Shown here: positions 38,201 to 50,200 of the stretch, piece after piece
How positions within the stretch are numbered: position 1 is the first letter of the stretch
Layout of the letters: every line of letters starts with the position of its first letter
Assembly (NCBI GenBank): GCA_022828595.1
Contig: JAKGHH010000007.1
Span: 35,526,356 to 35,590,355, forward strand
Direction of reading: 5' to 3'
Source of the DNA: Nelumbo lutea
Lineage: Eukaryota; Streptophyta; Magnoliopsida; Proteales; Nelumbonaceae
DNA: 64,000 nucleotides
Made by a program: the position numbers and the translations under genes
Notes under the pieces: model-generated
The model's input: the letters and a program-made list of their open reading frames with translations, nothing else
Database searches by the model: none
What the model was told of the DNA's origin: nothing

Positions 38201-41200
38201 TTTCTTCTTTGAGTTGTTTGTTTCCAAAACCATTTGAGTCTGTGAGTCTGTCAAGTTTGAAGTGTGAGGGTTGTGAACTTGGAAAGCATTGTAGACACTC
38301 TTTTAAACCTAGTAATAAAAGATGTTCTTCTCCCTTTGATGTTATTCATTCGGATGTGTGGGGCCCTTATCATGTTCCCTCTATGGGCGGCTATCGCTAT
38401 TTTCTCCTGTTTGTGGATGATTTCGCTCGATATTCCTGGACTTACCTAATGAAATCACGCGATGAAGTACCATCCTTGGTGAGGCAATTCCACCAAATGG
38501 TAATAACACTGTTTGGGATAAGAATAAAGATGTTCAGATCTGACAATGCTAGGGAATATTTTGAGAGACATTTTGCCTCATATCTGTTGATCTATTGGAG
38601 TATGGTGTTGTCCATCAGAGCAGTTGCTCCTATAGTCCACAGCAGAATGGTGTTGCAGAGAGGAAGAACAGACACATCGTTGACACGGCAAGAAGCATGA
38701 TGATCACAGCCACAGTTCCGGTTCGTTTTTGGGGTGATGTAGTTCTCACGGCAGTATATCTGATAACAGAGTGCCCTCTCGTGTACTCGGATTCAGGACC
38801 CCATTCAGCCTTCTTTTTCCTCAGGGGGAGATGTTTCATATTCCTCTAAGGGTGTTTGGATGTGTTTGCTTTGCACATATTCTTGGCCCTTACCGTTCGA
38901 AGCTTGATCCCAAGGGTACTACTGCTATGATTCAGTCTCTGGGAATCAGTATGTTACTATGGATGTTACCTTTTCTGAATCTACGTACTTCTCTTCTCAA
39001 AGGATCCTTCACAGGGAGAGTATTTTGGGGAAGTAAGTCAGCAGTCTATCCCTCTCCCAGTTCCAGTTCCTATGTCTACTCCTATGCTTGACCACCACCC
39101 GATGTCGCCCACCTTGCCACCTCCTTTGCGTTCCATTTCACAACATTACTCACGGTAGAGACTCTATAAGGCGGTTGATTCCACTACAACAGAACTCACA
39201 CCACTTCCTATCGATCCCTTGGAGACTCCAGATTCGGCTGATACGGATTCAGGTATTCCTCTTAATCCCACTATTTCAGTTCCCATTGATCCTATTGACA
39301 CTATTATAGATAACCTTGATCTCCCTATTGCTCTTAGAAAAGGGAAGAGAAAGTGCACTGCTCATTGTATCTCACAGTACTTATCCTACAATGGACTTTC
39401 TCCTTCCTACCGTGCTTTTCTCTCTTCTCTGGATTCAGTGTCTATACCCAAGGGTGTTAGTGAGGCTCTCTCCAAACCTGAGTGGAAGACAGCTATGCAG
39501 GAAGAGATGGAGGCTTTGATTAAGAATCAGACATGGGAGATTGTGGACCTACTAGAAAGCAAGGAGACAATTGGATGCAGATGGGTTTATACAGTAAAAT
39601 ATAAGGCAAATAGAAGTATAGAGAGGTACAAGGCAAGACTTGTTGCAAAAGGGTACACACAGACCTATGGCATTGATTATCTAGAGACATTTGTGTCAGT
39701 TGCAAAGATGACCTCTACTCGGATACTCCTTTCTCTTCCTGCCTCATACTCTTGGCCCTTGTTTCAACTGGATGTAAAGAATGCTTTCCTAAATGGGGAT
39801 CTGCAAGAAGAAGTGTATATGGATCTTCCAATTGGTTTTTATAATAATGCTAAAAAGGGAAAGGTATGCAAGCTGAAGAAGTCACTATATGGCTTGAAAC
39901 AATCTCCTAGAGCATGGTTTGATAGATTCAGAAAGGCCCTAATTGTTTTTGGCTACACTCAAACTCAATCTGATCACACCTTGTTTGTGTAGCGTAGGGG
40001 ATCTTTGGTGTCAATCCTAATTGTTTATGTGGATGACATTGTTGTCACTGGGAATGATCCGAGTGAGATTGATAGTCTGAAGAGGAACCTGCATAAGGAA
40101 TTTGAGATTAAGGATCTTGGAGAACTAAGATACTTCTTAGGCATTGAAGTTGTAGGATCGAAACATGGAATTTTTATCTCTCAAAGGAAGTATGTCTTGG
40201 ACCTTCTCCAAGAGACAGGGAAGCTTGGAACAAAGCCAGCTAGCACCCCCATTGATTAGAACCATAGAATCAGTGCATCAGAAGGTGAACCAATGAAGGA
40301 CCTTGGGAGATACCAAAGACTTGTGGGTCAGCTACTATACTTGTGTATGACAAGACCGGACATCTCCTATGCAGTAAGTGTAGTGAGTCAATACATGTAT
40401 GCTCCACGAGATCAACACTGGAAGGCAGTTGACAGGATCCTTGCATATTTGAAGGGACATCCAGGCAGAGGCATATTGTTTATTGATCATGGAAACTGAC
40501 GCTAGAGACCTATACAAATGCGGATTGGGCAGGATGCTTTGATGACAGAAGATCAACTTCAGGAGTGTGCACCCTAGTTGGGGGTAACCTAGCCTCATGG
40601 AAGAGTAAAAAACAAATAGTTGTGGCAAGATCAAGTGTAGAAGCAGAATATAGGGCCATGGCACATGGAGTTTTAGAACTTCTCTGGATCTGTTCTCTGT
40701 TAGAAGAAATCGGTGTACAGGCAGAAGAACCTATGATGCTATACTGCGATAACCAGGCAGCAATCAACATTGCCCATATTCCAGTCCAGCATGACCGAAC
40801 TAAGCACATTGAAGTAGATAGACATTTTATCAGAGAAAGGGTAACTTCTAGAGAAGTTTGTCTTCCATACATTTCTTCTGATCTGCAGCTTGCTAATGTT
40901 CTCACAAAAGGTGTTGTGAAGAATAAGCTGGAACATGATCTATGCAAGTTGGGAATGTGTGACATCTATTCCCAACTTGAGGGGGAGTGTTGAGTGGGCT
41001 GATTTATGTTGGGCCGATTTATGTTTGGTTTGTTTTCTTTTAAATTAAGAAGTTGTTGGACCTTGGGCCCATTAGTCTTTTATTTTTAAAAGAATTGTAA
41101 GTACTTAGTTGAGTTGCCGCCCTACTAGGGGCATCTTTGTAATATCCCATATTTAAGTTAATTATAGATAGAATGAGGGGCTGGCGGCTAGGGTTATATA

Positions 41201-44200
41201 TCACTGTCCTAGTCGACCTTCTCCTTTTCTTCCCTTTCCTCCGTCTATTGCTGAAACCCCCAACTTTCTCCTCTTCCTTTCACAAGAAGCTTGGCCGAAA
41301 TCAGCACATAAGGCTTTCTACTGGATTGAAGTAAAAGCATTGCAGCCTTCAACTCTTATCTCTGCTATCGGGCTAGCTAAACTCCAAGAAGACAGGCTAA
41401 ACAGATTAAGAAAAACCACTAGACCGATTGGTCCAATGGTTGGACCCCTGTTACGAACCCCAACCAGTCGAGCAGATTCAGCTCCGGGACCCTTATTTCC
41501 CACCCCGGGCACTAAACCAGAAGCCCCAGCACCCAAGAACCCTGAGACCATGGTAGTACCTTACAAGAAGCTCTCATGGACCGAGATGCAGGCCCATCGA
41601 GAAAAAGGGTTGTGTTACCCAAGGGCACCAGTGCAAGACCCCACACCTCTACCTATTGCAGGTTGAAGAGGAGGGTGCCAATTGTGAACAGGAACCAGAA
41701 GTTGGAACCAATGAAGCAGTCCCAACTATGGAAATTGAATATTATGTGATTTCTTTGCAAAATCTATCGGGCTGTCAGAGCCCACATACCATGAGGGTGG
41801 AAGGGTGGGTTCAGGCCCAAACAGTGGCTATCCTAATCGACAGTGGAAGTTCTCTAAATTTTGTCACCCCTGGGTTGATCCAGAGACTCGGGTTGGATGT
41901 GGAACCCATAGCTCCCTTTGCTGTAAACGTGGCTAGTGGGCAAGGAATCAGATGTGAGGGAAAATGTAAATCAGTTAGGCTTAAAATTCAGGGGTAACTC
42001 TTCACTATAGACCTGCACCCCCTTGAATTTTCAGGGGCTGATATAGTTCTGGGCGTCGAATGGCTTCAACAATTGGGCCCCGTAATGTGCAATTGGGCTG
42101 ACCTTACAATGCAGTTTCAACATGAGGGACTCACCTGCATACTAAGGGGAACCAGACCTGTCTCGGCCAGAGCCAAATTGTACTCCAACCGGGAGTTCCT
42201 CCCACAAATGTCCATCCATACCGGTACCCACATTATCAGCGGGTAGAAGTGGATAAGATGATCCAAGAACTCCTGGATAAGGGTTCATTCTGCCCAGTAA
42301 CAGCCCGTTCTCTTCACCTGTCCTACTAGTAAAGAAAAAGGACGGGACATGGAGATTTTGTGTTGACTACCGAGCCCACAACAACATCACTGTGAAGGAC
42401 CGATATCCCATTCCATTGATAGAAGAGTTGTTTGACAAATTGGGCCAGGTCCTCTTCTTCTCCATACTGGATCTCAGGTCCGGACACCACCAGATCTGAG
42501 TCCACCCAGAAGATATAAATAAGACGGCTTTTCGGACCTCAGATGTGCACTACGAATTTGTGGTTATGCCATTTGGTTTAACCAACGCAACATCTACCTG
42601 TCAGCGGCTCATGAATGACATTTTCAGACTGTATCTGCGACACTATATATTGGTTTTCTTCAACGATATACTTATCTACAGCCCCACCTGGGCCTCACAC
42701 CTAACACACTTGCGTCGCACTTTGGACCAACTTAGGCAGCACTCCTTGTTTGCCAAGCCCACTAAATGTTCCTTTGGACAGACCCATATTCATTACCTTG
42801 GGCACATAATAACAGGTGGGAAAGTTTGTACAGACCCAGACAAGGTTTCAAGCATGGTCAATTGGCCAAGACCACAGAACCAAAAGTCACTTTAGAGTGT
42901 TCTTCGGACTGACTGGTTATTACAGACGTTTCATCGCCGGTTATGGTATGTTGGCCGCACCTCTCACTAAGTTGTTGAAGAAACAATCCTTTATATGGGA
43001 CGAGGCAGCAGAAGGGGCCTTCCAATATCTTAAGAAGGCAGTCACATCGCCTCCCACCTTGGCTCTTCCAGATTTCAGTAAAGAATTTGTGGTGGAAACT
43101 GATGCTTCAGGGAAGGGGATTGGTGCAGTCTTAATGCAGAATGGGCAACCATTGGCTTTCTTCAGCCGACCTCTATCAGCCCAGGCCCAAGCCAAGTCCA
43201 CATATGAGAAAGAGTTGATGGCGATTACCTTAGCAGTACATAAATGGAGGCCGTACCTTCTGGGAAGGAGATTTATGGTACGAACTGATCACCAAAGCAT
43301 TAAACATTTATTGGAGCAGAGGATTCTCAGCCCAGAACAGAAAAAATGGGCCTACAAACTTCTGGGTTACGATTTTCATATTGAATATAAACCTGGGCCT
43401 TCAAATGCAGTGGCAGATGCACTATCCAGGGTAGAAGATTTCCAGCTGATGGGCCTATCTAAACCCAATTACCCCTTGTATGACCTCATCCAGCAGGAGG
43501 CACAATCAGATCCAGAACTCAGCCAGACCCGATCCCAATGGAGCAAGGATCCCACTTTAGTGCCAGGATATTCCGTAACTGGTACTACACTCTTCTATAA
43601 AGGTCGTGTGGTAGTAGCCAGCACATCAGAGTATCAGAAGGAGTTGCTCAAGCTATTTCATGACTCGGCTATAGGTGGGCATTCCGGATTTCTCAGAACC
43701 TACAAGAGGATGGCGAGCCACTACTACTGGAGGGGAATGAGACGTATGGTTCAGAGTTATGTGGCCTGTTGTGAAATATGCCAGCAGCACAAGTATAGCA
43801 CCCAGTCTCCTGCAGGTCTACTTCAGCCCTTACCCATTCCAGAACGAGTATGGGAAGACATTACCATGGATTTTATTACCAGGTTGCCTAAATCAGCAGG
43901 GAAGTCGGTGATCCTGGTAATTGTGGACCGCCTAAGCAAATATGCTCATTTCTTGGCGCTACCACAGCCGTACACAGCTTCCACAGTGGCTCGAGCTTAT
44001 GTCCAGGAGGTAGCCAAATTGCACAGCACTCCGAACTCTATCTTGACAGACAGAGACCCCCTCTTTGTGAGCAAATTCTGGGATTCTTATTTTTCTGCTC
44101 AAGGAGTACATGTGCTTCACACCACCAGCTACCATCCCCAGACAGATGGGCAGTCCGAGGTGGTTAATCGTTGCCTTGAAACTTACTTGCGTTGTTTCAT

Positions 44201-47200
44201 CGGAGAGAAGCCCAAACAGTGGGCTTACTGCTGCCATGGGTCGAATGTTGGTATAACACCACATACCAAGCTTCAGCAGGGACCACTCCATTTAAAATAG
44301 TTTATGGGAGAGATCCTCCAGCTGTGCTTCCTTACGAAAAGGGGACTTCTACAGTGGCTGAGGTAGAAGCCCAGTTATTGGACAGAGATGAGATTTTGAG
44401 ATCCCTCAAGCTGCATTTGCAGAAAGCCCATCAGCGCATGAAATTAGCCTATGATCGCAATCATCGGGAGCTTGAATTTGCAGTGGGGAATTGGGTCTAC
44501 TTAAGAGTCCAGCCTTACCGACAAGCTTTGGTAGCCCGACGGGTTTGGCAGAAGCTAGCTCCCAAGTATTTTGGCCCATTCATGGAGATTGGAGTAGGGC
44601 AGGTAGCTTACAAACTGGAGCTTCCTACTTCCTTGAATTACACCCAGTTTTTCATGTCAGCATGCTGAAACCATGTCTAAGTCCTACCACTAAGGTCAGC
44701 CCAACCCTCCCACAGTTCACTGAAGACGGGAACATATTGATTGAGCCACAACAAATCAGAAATATAAGGTGGGTCAAAATGGGCAAGAAGTTACACAAGC
44801 AGGCCCTGGTTGTGTGGAAGAACTTGCCACCAGAAGATGCCACATGGGAAGACTATGACCAACTGAAAGACCAATATCCTCACATCAACCTTGAGGACAA
44901 GGTGTTTCTTGAAGAGGGTGGGACTGATAGGCCCTCAACTACCCATTTGGGCCCATCACAGGAGACCCAGGCCCACGACATGCAGCAGCCAGGCCAAGCA
45001 CGAGAGAAGCACTCGATCTCCCATGTACAACCGCCACTGAGGTTTGTTTACATGAGGCGGCCACGTCCCTCCAGTTAGTTAGCCATCTCAGTCAAGCCAT
45101 GTGCAGGAGAGACGGAAGAGAGAGTATAAGTATTGTATTACCTCACCGATTCTGGGCATGAAAAATGCAACCCTACTGATCTCCTCCATCTCTCCTCTCT
45201 TCTTCCTCTCTACTCTACTCTGTTTTCAGGAGGGTGAGCTCCCTCAAACCAGCTCAGGTTTTCAGAATATCAAAGTGATCTTATCAGTTTAATGACAATC
45301 TCTGCAAGAACTGACCTTAGTATAATATCAATTTCCAGTTTTCAACTGGTTAATCTGAACACAGATATTTCCTTTTATCTTTCATATTGTGCCTTTTTCT
45401 TCTTCCTTAGCCTTCAGCAAGAACTCCCCTAAATTTCATTTAGGAAAAGTACTAACAATACACAAAATGCAGATACCTAAATAGATCTATACCTCTACTA
45501 CATTTAAAGGTGTGAATGAGGGTGTGGAACTTTTCTTCTTGAATAAAATGCCCATATTTTTGAATGGGAAAATTCCCTATTAGTACCCTGTACTTTGTGC
45601 CTAGTGCCACTTTGGTCCCCGAACTTTAAAATGCAACAATTCAGTACCCAAACTTTCAAAACGTGACAATCCAATACCTGCCATTAATCATCATTTAACC
45701 TGCCGAGTGGCATTTGAAAAAGACACAAATGCCCATCGAGTGTCATCTAATTTTCTTTATCAACCATCTAAGCATTGATAAAAAATTAATAGTCCCAAAT
45801 CCTTGCTTCTTCCATTCAAGAAAGTTGGGGTTACGTTTGAATGGGCATACTGGTGACCCCAACTTTCTTGAATAGAAGAGGTAAGGCTTTGGGACTATTA
45901 ATTTTTTTGTCAATGTTTGGATAGTTGATGAAGAAAACTAGATGACACTCGAAGGGCATTTGTGTCTTTTTAAAATGTCACTTAACGGCTGATTAACAGC
46001 TAGTTAACGGCAGGTACTGGATTGTCACGTTTTGAAAGTTTGGGTACTCAATTGTCGCATTTTAAATTGTAAGGAATGAAATGTAATTTGAACTACTACT
46101 TTGCACCTCATTTAATTCTCTCTCATTAAGTCTTATATTTAAGGTATTAACTCCCATTCTCTCATATAAAATCCTACATTTAAGGAATTTTTCTCACTAA
46201 TAAATTATATTTATAAGTTCTATATCTAGGTCTGTAAATCAGATTGGATTATTCAGATATAAACTGCAACCATCTTATTGTTTTTAAAATGACCAAAAAA
46301 TTAAAAAAGAGTTTAAAAAAATTATTTTTTTTAACTTGTATATGTAAAATAAATGTATATAAATATACAATATTAACTTATCAATTAATATGCTACATAT
46401 ATACATAAAATAATAATTTTTATCGGACTTGGGTATTAATCAGATTGGATGGGGTTAAATCTGCATTTGATCTAATTATTAACCAGATGCAATTTCTAAC
46501 ATCCAAATTCAGGACAATCAGATTCGGAGTCAAATCAAGTATGGACTTTTGGAATCCATTGGCAGCCCTATATTTAATACTTTTAACAATACAAAACCCA
46601 CATTTTCAAAGCAAAACCAATTTTCCGCCTAGGTGACAGGTAAGCAATTCAACCGTTTGGGTCAAATGGAATGTCATAGTTAAATAATAAAATTTTAAAT
46701 AGAAATAAACACAAAAAATTGTATGGGCATGTCTCTAATATTCTAGAATCATATTAACAAAAAAAATAAGTGTGGTATATCAGATTTGTTTTTATTGAAA
46801 ATGGAATCAAATACAAAATTAAGATAACTAAAAATGAAATTATTTTCCCATTTGGTTGTGGGTCAATAATTTAACTTTTGGGTTAAATGTGTCAACCTTT
46901 GATGTCATAATTAAATAATAAAATAAAATAAAAAGATTAAAGCACAAAAAATGAAAAGATGCATAAATTTTGCAGAAAACATTGGGGCATATCTCTAATA
47001 TTGTAAATTCATCATATTAAACAAAAAAGGTGTGAAAAATAAGAATTATTTTTATATACATAGAAATATAAAAATTGCAGAAAAAATTGAACACGTCTAA
47101 TATCTATCTATACTACTCTTAAAAGTATGAATAATCTTGTGGAACTTTTTTTATAAAATGCCCCTATTTTTGAATTTAGTCATTATTTCTAATTGTGAGA

Positions 47201-50200
47201 TCATAAAATGTAATTTGAACTAGTAATAGGAGGGATCTTAAGAGAAAGGATAGAAACATCCTATCCCTATTTCTCAGGACCAGTGGGAGTTGGCGATTCA
47301 ATAAAGGCTGAGATATTGGCTGTGGTGCATAGAATACAGGCCGCAAACCAACTAGGAGTAGAAAATCTGATAGTTGAGGGAGATTCTAAGGTGGTAGTGG
47401 GTTGGTTGTCGAGTCCAGAAACAGTTCTATGGGGCTACAGGGATCTTCTTAAGAAAGTTAATTGGCTCACAAGGAATATGTCAATCACCTATCAGTGGGT
47501 CAGCAGATCAGCAAATGCCATGGCAGATTCTTTGGCAAAACAAGGGGTCTCAAGGGTTGAGTTATTTTCTGCCACTCTATGATTGTATTCTGTTAAGAGT
47601 TTGTTTATGCTTTCACCTCTAAGGGGAGTTAACATCTCATGCTTCCTCTTAGGGTGAATGTATACTTCCTTTCTTATTAATAAAATCATTATTCATTTAT
47701 CAAAAAAAAATAGTAATTTTCATCTCATTTAATTCCCTCTTACAAAGTCTTATATTTAAGGTATTAATTCCCATTCTCTCTTTTTAAATCTCATATCAAG
47801 GTATTTTTCTCACCAATAAATTCTATTGATTAGATCTGTACCTAATGCTTTTAACAATATAAAACCCATGCTTTCTTAAACTGACCCAAAAAATGAAACT
47901 GTTCTTCCGATCACGCTTTGTGGGTAAGCAAATTCAACCATCCAGGTCAAATGTTTTGTAGAAAACATTTAAGCACATCTCTAATATTATATATATTTGT
48001 ACTATTGACCAAAAAAATAAGTTTGGTAAATAAGAATGATTTTTATACACAGAAATATAAAAAATTTTGGACACATATTATTACTATCATCATCTAAAAT
48101 TTCCATGTGCAAATCATGTGTACGCTTACTAGTCTAAAGAAACTAAACAGGCAATAAGATACAAGAAAAGCAACCTGATAATAAAATTTGAGTGGATAAC
48201 TACCACAATGAGGCTGATGGATATCATAGTAATCCTGGTAGTTTCTCTTATTTCCATCTCATTTAAATTTGTTTCTTGTCCAGCCACCTCCTTTTGTCCT
48301 TCTACTCTCTCTCTCTCTTATCTTTCCATCTCTAGCAAGAAAATTTCTCATTAAAATTCTCAGTTTCTTGTTTCCTGTGTCAAGATGTATATCATAGTAA
48401 TCCTGGTAGTTTCTCCTATTTCCATCTCATTAAAATTTGTTTCTTGTCCAGCCACCTCATTATGTCATTCTCCATCTCTAGCAAGAAAAATTCTCAGCTT
48501 CTTTCCTTTGAGTTGGATCTTTTTCCCCCTCCAATTCTGCTCTCTCTCTCTCTCTCTCTCTCTCATCTTTCCATCTCTAGCAAGAAAAATTCTCAGCTTC
48601 TTTCCTTTGTCAAGTTTGATCTTTTTAACCCTCCAATATCCTCACCTGTTATCTGTACTCTTCCTCCTTTCCATGATTCTCTCAAAGACCATAATTTAAA
48701 AATTACCCAGAACATATAAAACAGAAGAAGTTAGGAGAAAAAAAATGGTACGAATAGTCAATTCAATGAAATGACAAAGACATGGGTGAGGGAAATAAAT
48801 CATTGAGAAAGAAAACAAGTACATGTAATTCTTCCTATTTTGGTGGCAATTCCATAATTATTTGGTTCTTTTCCTCTGGCCTTTGGATCAATTTTAACTT
48901 TTTAGAGATGTCCTTTTTGGAAGGTAATATTATCATGCAAGAAGTATGAAGTGCACAAGTAAATTATGTTGTAGCTTTACTACATTAGTATATAAGAAAA
49001 AAACAAAAACCTTGGTTTTTGCAGTACAGCTAGAAAGAAGTAAGGGAATTGGAAGTTGAAGGAGACTCACAATTAGTCATTTCATGGACCAAGAAACTCG
49101 GTTCAGCTCCTTGGAGATACAGATATGCTTTCAGGGAAATTGATATCCTAGAAAAGAGGTTCAATTCTACTTTTAGCTGGATAAGAAGAACTGCAAATGG
49201 GATGGTAGACATCTTGGCAAAGCAAGGAGCTGACAAACCTAGCTTATTTTGGGAAAAGCCATAACCTGATGTACTTTGGGGCTCCTATGTAACTTGGGTT
49301 TGAATTTTGGGGGATGACACTCCGGCCATCAAGTTGTATTATCTATTTCTTTAATTAAATCTGTTTTCTTCTGATAAAAAAAAAAAAAAAAACAGAACCT
49401 TGGTTTGAGAGGTAAACCTATAGTTAGCACATAAAGACAATTAAATGCTAAAGTAGACACTTAAAGAATATCCAAATATCTGATATTATTCCTGTTACAA
49501 CTGACGTTTTCTTTTTTCTTTTTTCTTTTCGTGGGTAATCACCTATTAGAATTAAGTAAAGAAAAAGCAATTCCAAAATGGACCAGGGATTGGAAACACT
49601 GTAATCACTTCACCAATAACACTCGAATCATCAAAATGATCATAGCTTCTCAAGGCACATAAGTTTCACAATCATGGTTCAAAGTATTGATACACCTCTG
49701 TGTACCAGCAGTTGTGTATCAGTACTTCTAACGATATTCCCCCCATGTTTTTTATTTTTTTGGTTATATATATAAAATTTTAAAAATGGGTTCCTCAAAA
49801 CACCTGTAAACAGGTGTCTCGGGAACCAAAAGATACGATATGTACACCCGATATGGGCTGTATCGTATCAAAATTTTGATCCTTGTTCACAATATCTTGG
49901 TCCTGTTGGAAAGGTAACTGAAAATTTTATTTAAGTACACAATTGCCAGGGTGGTATGGCAAAGCCGAGAGACAAAGGAGTGCCTTGTTGTCAAGGTGTC
50001 TTGGTACCTGACTAGGCATCACCTGGGAAATGGTTTTTAATAAGTCATTCCAGTATTTTTTTATTTCCTAAAGTCTAGTGATTGTATTAATAAGTATCAA
50101 AATGAAAGAGCATATCACATCAATAAGTCCATTGTTTTATTTTTTTTCTTGAAAAAGCTAAAATATAGGGATTATATCAATAAATTCAGCAATTTATGGG

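Larger units (their letters stand above)
35863..41320 (+). mobile_element. Ty1/copia element E, inserted in the gag of chromovirus F
   Basis: LTRs 35863-36195 and 40991-41320 read TGAGTGGGC...GGCTTTCTA. The primer site TTGGTATCAGAGC begins at 36197, and a GAGGGGGAGTGT purine tract precedes the 3' LTR. Gag of F resumes directly after it. The target site is visible only as an imperfect TGG repeat. The LTRs differ by 10 transitions and a 3-bp indel, so it is a recent insertion. Confidence 0.92.
34866..45286 (+). mobile_element. Ty3/gypsy chromovirus F, both LTRs, interrupted by copia E
   Basis: LTRs 34866-35233 and 44925-45286 both read TGATAGGCCC...CTTATCA. TTGGTATCAGAGCC (Met-tRNA-type primer site) follows the 5' LTR, and a GAAGAGGGTGGGAC purine tract precedes the 3' LTR. 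Gene order is gag, protease, RT, RNase H, integrase, chromodomain-like tail, as in chromoviruses. No 5-bp target duplication is seen; a 345-bp one replaces it. Removing E leaves about 5 kb. Confidence 0.92.
45494..48132 (+). mobile_element. Helitron-like non-autonomous element(s)
   Basis: A 5' end of the type TCTATACTACNNTTAAAAG follows an A at 34835 (seen in the left copy of the duplication). It is diverged at 45494 and recurs at 47107. The only plausible 3' end is TTACTAG at 48126-48132, followed by T and preceded by a weak hairpin. A CTAG end and A/T target fit Helitrons. The interior is AT-rich, contains repeated blocks, a palindrome and a LINE tail, and has no Rep/helicase gene. Confidence 0.45.

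Noticed and set aside
40510..40965. Minus-strand frame of 151 codons
   Set aside because: Antisense of the copia E RNase H domain.
42941..43201. Minus-strand frame in chromovirus F
   Set aside because: Shadow of the RNase H frame.
48385..48719. Ser/Leu-rich plus-strand frames
   Set aside because: Come from CT microsatellite and duplicated CT-rich DNA.
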